A stretch of DNA of 64,000 nt from Rachycentron canadum (lineage: Eukaryota; Chordata; Actinopteri; Carangiformes; Rachycentridae): the NCBI GenBank assembly GCA_038496675.1, contig CM076649.1, positions 15,743,019 through 15,807,018 of the forward strand, written 5' to 3'. The position numbers were made by a program, and so were the translations under genes. Under the pieces are notes generated by a model. The model saw only the letters and a program-made list of their open reading frames with translations. It did no database searches and was not told where the DNA came from. The stretch's first letter is position 1, and every line of letters begins with the position of its first letter. Positions 53,701 to 64,000 of the stretch are shown here, piece after piece.

Positions 53701-56700
53701 GTAAGAAATGCTTTGTTTTACACAAAGGACAGAACAAATAAAAGAGAAACAAATAGCATTAGAGTATAGACCCACCTTCCCTATTTCTACACCTATGCAG
53801 GACAGATGGTATCCTTTCATCTCTTATACGTGGAGGAGCAGCATCTATGGACAAAGAAAAAAAGTGGTATATGTTTGACGGGCCGGTGGATGCTGTGTGG
53901 ATTGAGAACATGAACACTGTACTAGATGACAACAAAAAACTGTGCCTTAGCTCAGGGGAAATCATTAAGCTCACTGATGTAAGGTTACATTTTTAAAGCC
54001 TGCTTAGATTTTCAGTTGTAGTGTTGCCTTTTGTCCCATGTACATTCAGATGTCTGGTGTCCCCAGCAGGTGATGACCATGATGTTTGAGGTGCAGGATT
54101 TGGCAGTGGCTTCCCCAGCCACAGTCTCTCGCTGTGGTATGGTCTACCTGGAGCCCAGTATTTTGGGCCTCATCCCTTTTACAGAGTGCTGGCTGAAGCA
54201 GATCCCCGAAATCTTGAAACCATACACTGATCAGCTCAACTACCTATTTGCCAGATTCTTGCAGGTGAGAAGGAAGATGTAACTGAGCGGCAGGGAATCT
54301 TAAGGGTTTTTCAGTGTCATAGATTATGATGCGATAAACAATGTACTGCTTATTTTTTGTACTTTCATACAGGATTCCATCACATTTGTTCGCACATCAG
54401 TAAAGGAGGTCATCACGTCCCTCGACAGCAACCTTGCCTGTAGTCTGCTCAAACTAATGGACTGTTTCTTCAATCGCTTTGACTTTAAAGAGGTGCGTGT
54501 AGTTTTGCTGTATTAGAAAAATCCACAATAAAGTTTTATAGTGATTTCTATGCAAATATACTGTTTAAACAGAAAATTCTGTGTCTGTGTCTCTGTGTCC
54601 TGTGCTTGGTATCTCTTGTTGTACATGCTGGATTGGGTTGTGTTGATTGTGCGCCTCACCAATCCTTTATTGTCTCGTAGGATGCAAGGCCACCCCCTCT
54701 TAAGAAACTGGACCGTCTGAATGAGCTGATTGAGCCCTGGTTCTTTTTTTCTCTGGTGTGGAGTGTAGGAGCCACAGGAGATGCAGCCAGCCGCCAGCGC
54801 TTCAGTGCTTGGCTCAAGAAGAAGATGGCGGAGGAGAAGGTCTGATCACAGTCTGTGCTTTAGCATCCCAGTAGCAAGTTACTTCAGATGTAATAAGTAC
54901 TAGTTGCTGGATTATTTCTTGGTATAGTTTAATTAACATAAATGTATTTGTCCTCCAGATTCATTTATGTTTTCCAGAGGAGGGCCTGGTATATGACTAC
55001 AATCTTGATGATGCCGGGATTAGTAACTTGGAGGATGATGACGAAGCTGAGGAAAGACAAGTAAACATGCTTTAGCCCATTGATGTTGTATGGACAACAG
55101 CTAAGAATATCAAATAATTTTTTTCTATCAATCCATTCATTGTTTTGCCTGTGCTCTAGGTCCAGTGGGTCAGCTGGATGAAACATGCAAAGAGTGTTGT
55201 CATCACTCCAGAGACAAATTATGCTGACATCATCATTCCAACTCCTGACACAGTGAGAATGTCTTTTCTCATGGATATGCTTTTAACCAACAAGAAACCT
55301 GTGAGTACTTTGATTATAGCTAATCTTCACACATCTGTCTACAAATACTCGAAATAAATGTCTGAAAAATGTAAAAAAAAAAAATGTGTCACCTGTCCAC
55401 CAAACCTTGAACATTTTTACTGAAACACTTATGTAGTAGCCAACAATAAATACTATACATTAAAATGTTTTAATTTCCTTGAAAAGTCACAGTTAGACTA
55501 AATTTATATTTGTAATTGTGATCCAGGTGCTCTGTATTGGGCCAACTGGCACAGGAAAGACCCTAACCATGTCAGACAAGCTGCTGAAGAACATGTCTGC
55601 TGAATACATCACACAATTTCTCATGTTCTCTGCCCGCACCTCAGCCAACCAGACCCAAGATTACATTGACAGTAAACTAGACAAAAGGTATACCTCTTCT
55701 ACTATAATAAACAATTTTCCATCCAACTACACATTACTTACAATACTACCATATATTTATGACTGACGATTTGAATGATGCATGTGCCTTTGTATCAGGC
55801 GGAAAGGTGTTTTTGGGCCTCCAATAGGGAAGCACTTTATCTTCTTCATTGATGATCTAAACATGCCAATGTTGGAGACCTATGGTGCCCAGCCTCCTAT
55901 TGAACTGCTGCGGCAGTGGATGGACCACGGAGGCTGGTATGACCGGAAGCAGATAGGTATGAAAAAAATCTTTCTGTCATGCTAATTAAAAATTTTCACC
56001 TTTAAGTTTCTTATTTTACTGTGACTACCATATTAATTTTTTATGTTGCATGTATAAGATTTTTTTGTTTTTACTGCCCTTTCTCCACAGGTACTTTCAG
56101 GCACTTGGTAGACATCAACTTTGCCTGTGCCATGGGACTTCCAGGTGGTGGCCGGAATCCCATCACCCAGCGCTTCACACGCCACTTTAACATCCTGTCC
56201 TTCACTGAAATAGAGGATGCCAGCAAAAAGAAGATTTTCTCTACAATTCTAGGCAGTTGGATGGGTGAGTCAGTACTGCTAATGTGTTGCAGTGTGCAGT
56301 CATATTTCAGTGGCATGAGAGTTGTTGCAGGGTAGAAAATATGAAAATTAGCTTCTGAAAAAAATTATTCCACTTCCACTATAGCTGAATCTTTGTTTTC
56401 TTTCACATGGAAATATGAGTAAGAAACAACCAGGCATTGAGTCAGGTGCACAGTAAAAGGAAGCAAACAAGGAGTGTAAATCTTATAAAATGTCATTTAA
56501 TAGTCTAAGTTAACATGGATAGGATAGATAATATGAAAAGACACATTGGTTGAATGCTTGCCATTTCATTTCTGCAGCACATTTATGGGGCAAATTTAAA
56601 AGCTTGTAAAACATCTCTGAAAAAGCATTGTTCAAACAGCCATAAGTAAATAGATTTTCAGGTGAATTACATGGTTTAGTGTCATCACTGCTCTCTTCAA

Positions 56701-59700
56701 CCCTCTTTTTTCTCTTTCTTTTTTCATCAGGGCTTGTGCCAGAAATCCAGCCACTGAATGAGCCTCTTGTAGATGCCACTATCCGGATATATACTGCCAT
56801 TACCTGCCAGCTTCTTCCAACTCCATCCAAGTCCCATTACACATTCAACCTGAGAGACCTGTCCAAGGTCTTCCAGGGCATCCTCATGGCTGTGGCTACC
56901 ATGATAGAGGTATTAATATCAAATTATTGTGAAATAAGCAAGAAGATAAATAAGAATATCTTTTTCAGATTTAGCTACTTGTTTCTTAGAAATAAAGGTA
57001 TATGAGTGGTATGTCGTACATCCTGACATAAGGTGTAACATCATTATATGGGTCCCTGTAATAATCATGTACAAAGAATATTTAATGAGAGGAGATAAAG
57101 CTGAAAGGGTTTTATCTCCTATTTATGGCGTTGGTGTTTATAGGACAAAGTGCAGCTGCTGCGGCTGTGGTACCACGAAAGCTGCCGAGTTTTCCAGGAC
57201 CGCCTGGTATGTGCTCAGGACAGAGACTGGTTCAACAGGCTCCTGAAAGATTGCATTCAGGAGTTTGACTGCAGCTTTGAAGAAGTTGTGCCTTGTCAAC
57301 CAGTTCTATATGGAGATTTCATGATTCCTGGAGCTGACCGCAAAGTCTACAAACTCATCCAAGACAAAGAAAAGGTGAGTGGAGCAAAAGTGCAGTTGGA
57401 AATATGTTGTGTATGTTTTGTTATTGCCACAACAGGTTGGCTGCTAGGTGCATAATTTTCCTGTCCACAAATAATCTGTAAAAATCTACAATTCTGATTG
57501 TGATTAATGAGCAAGTTGTATAATATAAAGGCGTGCTTGTTACATTTGATTATGTGACTGTATAATTTACATTCTATAAGGATATGTTACACATGTTGTT
57601 AACTGATTATATTGTATGGTCTTATTTTATCCAGTTAGCAAAAGTGATTGAGGAATACATGGAAGACTACAACCAGATCAGTACCACCAAGATGAAGCTG
57701 GTGCTCTTCATGGATGCAATGGAACATGTGTGCCGTATCAGCCGCATCCTTCGCCAGCCTCTGGGCAATGCCCTGCTGCTTGGAGTGGGTGGCAGTGGAC
57801 GCCAGTCACTCACTAAACTCGCATCACATATGTGAGACTCTTGACTCCCTGCTATGAAGCACATGACACTATTAACAGGATAAGCACATAATTTTTATTA
57901 TTGTTATTAGATTTGTTAAAAGAACTGTTGGTTTTACATGTTTTTAAACTATATATTACTATTGACCTTTTTTCCAAAGCCTACAGGGAATTTTGGATTG
58001 ACATGCTAATTTACAGGCAGCTGTTTGTTTGCTGTTTGTTTAATTTCAATTACATTAATTACAATCAATATTTGGTGACCAGTTGCATTATGGTCATGTG
58101 ATAGTGTGAGTCCAAGATGGTAAAGTATTCAACTGAAAGATAAACAGGTTTTTACTGTCAAAAACTTGCAAAAGTAACAGTATGAGCTTTTAATAATGCT
58201 GTGGCCAAGTCCTTATCTGGTGTTGGTCTGTATTCAGGTCAGAATACGAGTGTTTCCAGATTGAACTGTCGAATAACTATGGTCAAACAGAGTGGAGAGA
58301 AGATATTAAAAGCATCATGATGAAGGCTGGTCTTCAGGACCAGCAGATCACCTTCCTCTTTGCAGATACACAGGTAAACAGAACCGTCTTACCACCTGCT
58401 ATGTTAATTTATGGTAATAACAGCATCACTACCATACATATTTCTAGTGACACAGAAATATGTGTGTAAGGGATTCTTTTGATTGAAATAAATCTAATTT
58501 AGAGCATAGACAAAATGTTTACAACGTAGATATAATGTAGATCCTAATTAAATTTGAGCATGTACTGCATAAGAAAAGGTGCTATTATTTTCATGTTTAT
58601 GTCCCAGATTAAGAGTGAGTCATTCCTGGAAGATGTCAGCAACATTTTGAACTCTGGCGATGTTCCCAACCTGTATGCAACAGATGAGCAGGAACGCATT
58701 CTGGCAGCAATGAAGCCAGTTGTGCTAGACCTGGGTCAGCAGCCAACTAAAGCCAACCTCATGGCTGCCTACATTAGGAGGGTCCGTAGCAACATCCACA
58801 TTGTGCTTTGCATGAGGTTTGTAACTTTTTACTTAATAAATGAAAACAAAAATGGATAGAAATTTTGTTCTCTATCTCTGGCTTAACCCCCCTCCTTACT
58901 ATCTCCTTTCCCTGTTGCTCATACTTGTCTCCATTTGTCCACTACAGTCCTATTGGTGAGGTGTTTCGTGCACGGCTGAGGCAGTTTCCCACACTGGTTA
59001 ACTGCAGTACCATAGACTGGTTCAGCGCATGGCCAGAAGAGGCTCTGAATGCTGTTGCCACATCATTTCTTAATGAGCTGCCTCAGCTAGAAGCTAGCCC
59101 CAAAGCCATGACGGGACTGGTGAGGATGCTATCTATGTGTAGAGTAGAGACAATAGTTCAAACATATAAGAGGGAACTGCATATGCTACATACCTCTTCT
59201 ATGCTTATGGTAGACATTTATTTAAATGCATATAGTAATTTGAGAAGTAGTTTTCACTGCATTAACCTACATGCAACAATAACAGTTTTTCAACAGTTGA
59301 AAAGCAAAATTGCAAATTAATTTTTATACTTTGTTTTGATAAATCTATCTACTAGCTGCCTGAAAACAAAAGAAAAAGAGAAAAAATCTAAAATACTACT
59401 TTCATTAACCCTAGTTTTTCCCTTATTGTTTTCCTTCTCCAGGCAATTATGTGTGTAAAGATCCACGAGATGGTGTCCATGAAGTGTGAGCAGTACCGGG
59501 CTGAGCTCTCACGCTACAACTATGTCACACCCAAAAGCTACCTGGAACTTCTCAAAATCTTCTCAGAGCTCACTCAACACAAGAAGCAAGAATTGTGCGC
59601 TGCTCGTCAGCGCATGAAGACTGGTCTGGATAAGGCAAGGCAGTGGGAAGAAAAATAACATTAACAGAAATCAGAAATAGTTTGTGTGTCTTTTTGCTTT

Positions 59701-62700
59701 TCTTAGTTTTCTTAGATCGTGTCCATTAGTTTAAACTTTTCTTTATCTACACTAATCTTGGTAATCTTGTAGCTCCTTTGCACAGCGGAGGATGTGAGTA
59801 AAATGCAAGAGGAACTGGAAAAAATGAGACCTCTTTTGGAGGAGGCTGCGAGGGCCACTGAAGTCACCATGGAGACCATCAAAGTAAGGAAATATTAATA
59901 GAGTTCAAAGCAACACAAATAGCATAAATTTTTATAATAAAAATAAACAAGTCATATTCATATGTATAACTGGATTTTGAGTGTCCTGTATGTTTAATTT
60001 TGACAGAAAGACACAGTGGTTGCAGAGGAAACCCGAAAGTCAGTGCAAGCAGAAGAGGCAAAAGCTTCAGAGAAAGCCAACTTTGCAGGGGCCATTGCAT
60101 CAGATGCCCAGAAAGACTTGGACGAGGCTCTGCCAGCCCTGGATTCTGCTCTCACCAGCCTCAAGGCACTCAATAAGAATGATGTCACTGAGGTTAGGGT
60201 TTTGATGATAATTGGTCAAGATAGTCTTCAAATACTACTGCATTGGGTATATATGTTATGGGTGGAATGTAACCTCCTGAATGATTTATTTGTCATCTTA
60301 ATGATTCCTGTTGCATTGTTTTTCACAGGTGCGAGCAATGCAGCGGCCACCCCAGGGGGTGAAGCTGGTTATTGAAGCCGTGTGCATTATGAAGGGCATC
60401 AAACCTAAAAAGGTACCTGGAGTGCAGCCTGGAACCAAGATCAATGACTACTGGGAACCTGGAAAGGGTCTTTTACAGGACCCTGGCAAGTTTCTGGACA
60501 GCTTATTTAAATATGATAAGGTAAAGCATATATTCTATTGTATGTATAGCAAGTATTGTCACAGTCCCTCCAGAACATGATGATTTGATTTTCTTTTTGA
60601 GATCTGTGAGGTGTATTAAAAGCAGCTTTTTGTGACCCTAATCATTTCTGCAGGACAACATCCCAGATCGTGTGATCAGTTTAGTCCAGCCCTACATAGA
60701 TAATGAAGAATTCCAGCCAGACTCAATTGCCAAGATTTCAAAAGCTTGTACCTCCATTTGCCAGTGGGTGCGAGCCATGTATGTCTATCACTTTGTGGCC
60801 AGGGCTGTGGAGCCTAAAAGGGTAAAACCTGAAGTCTATGTTTGAGGCATAGTCTTGGTTAATCATTTAAGATATTTTGAGTTTCTTCACTTAGCAGTGT
60901 CATCTAAACATTGAAAATGTAATAATTTGCACAGAGAGCTCTCCAGGAGGCCCAGGAAGACCTAGAAGTGACCCAGCGCATCCTGGATGATGCCAAAGAA
61001 AAGTTGTCAACAGTGGAGGGCGGCATTGCCACTTTACAGGCCAAGTACCAGGACTGTTTGGCTAAGAAAGATGAGCTGGACAAAAAGTATCAACTTTGTG
61101 AGGCCCGCCTTGTGCGAGCAGACAAGGTCAGAAGGAGGGATAAGATAAGATATGACAACAGGGAAATTAGGCATTACAGCAGCTCTGGAAACAGTCCAGA
61201 AAAGCGGTTAAGAACACAAATAAGATAAAAAAAATGTTTTACAGAAATGTACATATAGATACATAGGTTATCTCAAAAACCCATTATACAAGGAGCAGAC
61301 ATAATTGGAGTAGTAGTAATACTATGTGATGTAACAGACAGTATCTGTTTTTAAAAGCCAAGGCCAAAGTAAATGCAGTGAAATAGCGTCATATAAGAAT
61401 GACAATTAAAATGTTTATTTTATAATATATTTATCCGCTGTAATATTGATAGTTAGATCATGATGATGCATTGATTTTCTCCAGCTTATAGGCGGACTGG
61501 CAGATGAAAAAGTGCGCTGGAGGGAAACAGTGCAACATCTGGATTACATGGTTAATAATGTAGCAGGTGACGTGCTTCTATCCGCAGGATATGTAGCATA
61601 CCTAGGACCCTTCACTGTAAGTTGGCTGTGACTCAGTGAGTGTGTAGGTGTGAATATATATTAATAATATATATATATAAGTTGCATTACCCAGTTGCAT
61701 TACCCATCATACACTACATATGTGCACATTTTCCATCACAATCAACTGTATTTGTAAGATTCAGTATGATGATATTTTCCTTTTGTTTATTTTTTGTTCT
61801 AGTAACACAAAAAACTTGACCTATCGCCTATCATTAAATTTGAACAACTGCTTAGTATTATTGAAAATATTATTTAATATCTTTTGTAAGTTTGCACTTG
61901 TGTGTCAGTTTTTTTCTGTCTATTTCTGTACTCAAATATTTGTTCTCCTCAGTTTAGCATTATTGCATAATTTACACAGAGATATATTGTTTTTGTGCTT
62001 AGGGAGAATACAGGGCAGCCATGGCAGAGGAATGGCTGCATTGTTTCAAAGAGCTAAATGTTCCACATACTGACGAACCTAACCTGATCAACACCCTAGG
62101 AGATCCAGTCAAGATTCACTCCTGGCAGGTCAGACACAACCTGTTTTTTGCACGCTTTTAGACTGAAATTAATTTAGTCTTATTCTTATTCTTATTATTT
62201 TGTCATCGTTATGTGCGTAGATATCGGGTTTGCCCAAGGATAACCTCTCAGTGGAGAATGGTGTGATTGCTCAGTATTCGCTGCGCTGGGCTCTGTTCAT
62301 TGATCCTCAGGGACAAGCCAACACATGGATCAAAAACATGGTAATGGCACTTCTGATCACCACAGTTGCTGAGTGTATTGGGGAGAATTATTTGTAAAAA
62401 TATTTGCACATATTCAAGTACAGTTCAGTCTCACCCACAACTTAAGTACCAAATCTTATTAGGACCTGCAGTGTACTTGATTCACTACTCATCTTTACTT
62501 GCTTTGTGTTGTCACCCAGGAGCAGGACAATGGATTAGCGGTCTTGAAGCTCAGTGACCGGGACTTCCTACGCAGTCTTGAAAATGCTATTTACCTTGGT
62601 AAACCGTGTCTTTTGGAAAATATAGGGGAAGAGCTAGATCCAACTTTAGAGCCTGTCCTGTTGAAACAGGTGAATACACACATCTAGTACAAACAAAAAT

Positions 62701-63847
62701 CACTTGAATGCCAATGTTATGCAAATACCTAACATGCACTGGTCTGCTTAACTTGTATTTGTGGCTCTTAGACATATAAGCAGCAAGGCAGGACAGTGCT
62801 GAAGCTGGGTGATTCAGTCATCCCCTACTGTGAAAGCTTCAAAATGTACATCACCACCAAACTGCCAAACCCACACTACTCTCCTGAGGTCTCTACCAAA
62901 GTAACGCTCATTAACTTCACCCTGTCACCCAGGTAACAAATGTCTTAAAAATAAATAGATAAAAATTGATTGTAATCTTGTAATTCTGCCATCAACGCTT
63001 TATACTAGAACCAAGTTCTAGTATTGTGTTTTAAAGTCTATATACTAAAGTATTCCTTAGGGCATGATTTAATATGTTCTTTTTAAAAATCACTTCATTG
63101 TACAATCTGAAACCTGTTTCGAAACATGTGTAACACCAATAGTGTAATTATTAAAATATTATACATGCACCATAAAGTTAGTATTTGTTATCAGTTGTAG
63201 GTAGTTTTGAAAAATAGAAGAGCCTCAGTCTTACTGTTAAGTGTATGTGTAAAAGTGCATTTTGTGTGTATTCAGTGGTTTAGAAGACCAGCTGCTGGCC
63301 CAGGTGGTAGCTGAGGAGCGTCCAGACCTGGAAGAGGCTAAGAACCACCTGATCATCAGCAACGCTCTGATGAAACAGGAGCTGAAAGAAATTGAAGATG
63401 AGATCCTTTTTCGACTCAGCTCCGCAGAGGGAAACCCTGTGGACAATGAAGAGCTCATCCAAGTGTTGGAGGCTTCCAAGATAAAAGCTGGAGCGATCAA
63501 GGTCAGGCTGTGGAGAGATTTTATCTTAAATACCTCTAAAGTGTTTTTCTCATATAGAAATCTCTCCAAGTATACTTAAGTGATGTATCATTGAAATAAT
63601 AAGCTACCTTTCTTGGATGTTCTTACTAACACAAGCAGCTTTTAATGGCAGGCCAAAGTAATGGCAGCAGAAAAGACAGAACGGGACATAGATGCCACCC
63701 GTCTGGAATATGTGCCAGTGGCTGTGCGGACGCAGATCCTCTTCTTCTGCGTATCAGACCTTTCCATTGTTGACCCAATGTACCAGTACTCTCTGGAGTG
63801 GTTCCTTGGCATCTTCATGTCTGGCATTGCCAACTCTGAGATAGCAG
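42814..63847 (+). CDS. dnah1: Dynein axonemal heavy chain 1, 5' three-quarters (continues past the right edge)
   Basis: This is the motor subunit of an inner dynein arm of motile cilia and sperm flagella, using ATP hydrolysis to slide doublet microtubules. I reconstruct 62 coding exons, 10,123 bases or about 3,374 codons, with every phase consistent. Exon coordinates are given in the domain entries that follow. The start (MAGKNVPGFGGMVPHP) follows an acceptor by three bases. Diagnostic matches to vertebrate DNAH1 include PRPKNKPLFLVDLVLD, LWTTASDWLHW, LKFGGAPAGPAGTGKTET and IQPYIDN-type stalk blocks. P-loops are at about 1479-1486 (AAA1), 1760-1767 (AAA2), 2123-2130 (AAA3) and 2469-2476 (AAA4). 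Vertebrate DNAH1 is about 4,250 aa, so the end of AAA5, AAA6 and the C-terminal domain lie beyond base 64000. The last donor is at 63847/63848. No internal stop or frameshift was found. Confidence 0.96.
47868..50741 (+). other. dnah1: dnah1 exons 17-24: linker domain
   Basis: Exons are 47868-48066, 48177-48424, 49231-49443, 49539-49703, 49808-49929, 50020-50125, 50278-50457 and 50601-50741, covering about residues 910-1367. This is the linker (DHC_N2-type) that swings during the power stroke. Landmarks are LIQGLRNPGMRIRHW, LPYKETGTYILKSPDE, SWLYLEPIFSS and RFYFLSDDELLEILSQTKDP, all hallmark axonemal dynein linker sequences. Confidence 0.9.
50855..52983 (+). other. dnah1: dnah1 exons 25-31: AAA1, the main ATPase site
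   Basis: Exons are 50855-51018, 51144-51257, 51352-51540, 51645-51750, 52268-52381, 52469-52618 and 52897-52983. The Walker A GPAGTGKT is at about residues 1479-1486. Walker B is WACFDEFNRID, with Asp1531 and the catalytic Glu1532. FITMNPGYAGRTELP is the sensor I region. All key residues for hydrolysis are present. Confidence 0.93.
53080..54839 (+). other. dnah1: dnah1 exons 32-38: AAA2
   Basis: Exons are 53080-53266, 53341-53432, 53546-53700, 53801-53978, 54070-54264, 54373-54492 and 54681-54839. The P-loop GPPGSGKT is at about 1760-1767. The region with MFDGPVDAVWIENMNTVLDD and SPATVSRCGMVY is strongly conserved. In dyneins AAA2 binds nucleotide structurally and is not the main hydrolysis site. 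Confidence 0.9.
54959..57374 (+). other. dnah1: dnah1 exons 39-45: AAA3
   Basis: Exons are 54959-55060, 55160-55300, 55527-55687, 55799-55956, 56091-56264, 56731-56909 and 57144-57374. Walker A GPTGTGKT is at about 2123-2130 and Walker B FFIDDLNMP includes Asp2190-Asp2191. Exon 39 contains an acidic run (NLEDDDEAEE). AAA3 is the regulatory nucleotide site in dynein motors. Confidence 0.9.
57635..59119 (+). other. dnah1: dnah1 exons 46-49: AAA4
   Basis: Exons are 57635-57831, 58238-58373, 58608-58816 and 58948-59119. The P-loop region reads GVGGSGRQ at about 2469-2476, so the usual P-loop lysine is arginine, as I recall it is in mammalian DNAH1. TFLFADTQIKSESFLEDVSN and SPIGEVFRARLRQFP follow. 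Confidence 0.88.
59443..61126 (+). other. dnah1: dnah1 exons 50-55: coiled-coil stalk and microtubule-binding domain
   Basis: Exons are 59443-59634, 59773-59883, 60007-60192, 60329-60520, 60654-60821 and 60935-61126, covering about residues 2658-3004. The Lys/Glu/Ala-rich heptad-like stretches of exons 50-52 form the outgoing helix. Exons 53-54 (VRAMQRPPQGVKLVIEAVCI, VPGVQPGTKINDYW) carry the microtubule-binding tip. Exon 55 is the returning helix. Exon 50 ends at a GC splice donor. Confidence 0.87.
61485..63847 (+). other. dnah1: dnah1 exons 56-62: start of AAA5
   Basis: Exons are 61485-61616, 62003-62128, 62221-62340, 62520-62669, 62772-62932, 63276-63501 and 63652-63847. Landmarks are LADEKVRWRETV, SVENGVI, SDRDFLRSLENAI, YITTKLPNPHYSPE, SGLEDQLLAQVVAEERPDLE and PMYQYSLEWFL. 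The final codon is split (one base of it at 63847), so the next exon must begin to the right of the window. Confidence 0.9.
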
Positions 63848-64000
63848 GTAGAAAACAATCATACACTAAATTATGCCTTGACCATACTGAGAATTCTGCC
63901 TCCGCAGATGGCAAAACTTGTGAGAACTGATTTATGCCACTGAAATGAGATATGAAAACTATTTTCTGCTACCACTGCCTTTTTTTACATGTTTCTCACA

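Noticed and set aside
57778..57804. AAA4 P-loop of dnah1 with arginine in place of lysine as a potential loss of function
   Set aside because: The same GVGGSGR form is what I recall from mammalian DNAH1, so it is a family feature and not damage.

Overview
The window is vertebrate nuclear DNA from a ray-finned (teleost-type) fish. Genes are split into many short exons with GT-AG introns. Coding exons are near-identical to vertebrate housekeeping proteins, and the intergenic DNA carries teleost-style repeats: a solo LTR, (TG)n and (ACAAAA)n microsatellites, and fragments of a dispersed element found in many fish genomes. No bacterial, phage or CRISPR-like features were seen.

Five protein genes can be reconstructed exon by exon. 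In all five the reading frame is conserved across every inferred splice junction. (1) 3696-8523, plus: inositol hexakisphosphate kinase 2 (ip6k2), 5 coding exons, 514 aa. (2) 19865-24089, plus: Sec61 alpha translocon subunit (sec61a), 12 coding exons, 476 aa. (3) 26080-27506, plus: CHCHD4/MIA40 import oxidoreductase, 3 exons, 161 aa. (4) 33635-29062, minus: a netrin-4-type secreted laminin-related protein, 10 coding exons, 646 aa. (5) 42814 to beyond the right edge, plus: axonemal inner-arm dynein heavy chain 1 (dnah1). For dnah1, 62 coding exons (about 3,374 codons) lie in the window and run from the N-terminus into AAA5. The rest of AAA5, AAA6 and the C-terminal domain lie outside.

Between genes: 1-3.1 kb is upstream non-coding DNA. 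8.7-19.6 kb is an 11-kb gene-poor interval holding a minus-strand solo LTR with a 5-bp target duplication, two microsatellites and a decayed DNA-transposon relic. 33.6-40.5 kb is the spacer between the divergently transcribed netrin and dynein genes. Just upstream of dnah1 is a good RFX X-box match, followed by a three-copy ~632-bp tandem repeat in the probable 5'UTR intron.

The genes do not form an operon or a shared pathway. They serve inositol pyrophosphate signalling, ER translocation, mitochondrial disulfide relay, extracellular matrix and guidance, and ciliary motility. Four of the five have human orthologues on chromosome 3, so the window looks like a rearranged piece of that ancestral block; the netrin is the exception. 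I found no convincing undescribed biological system. The most notable points are the dnah1 X-box and tandem array, the enlarged acidic/serine loop in ip6k2, the netrin-4-like gene in an unexpected linkage group, and two unusual splice sites in dnah1.
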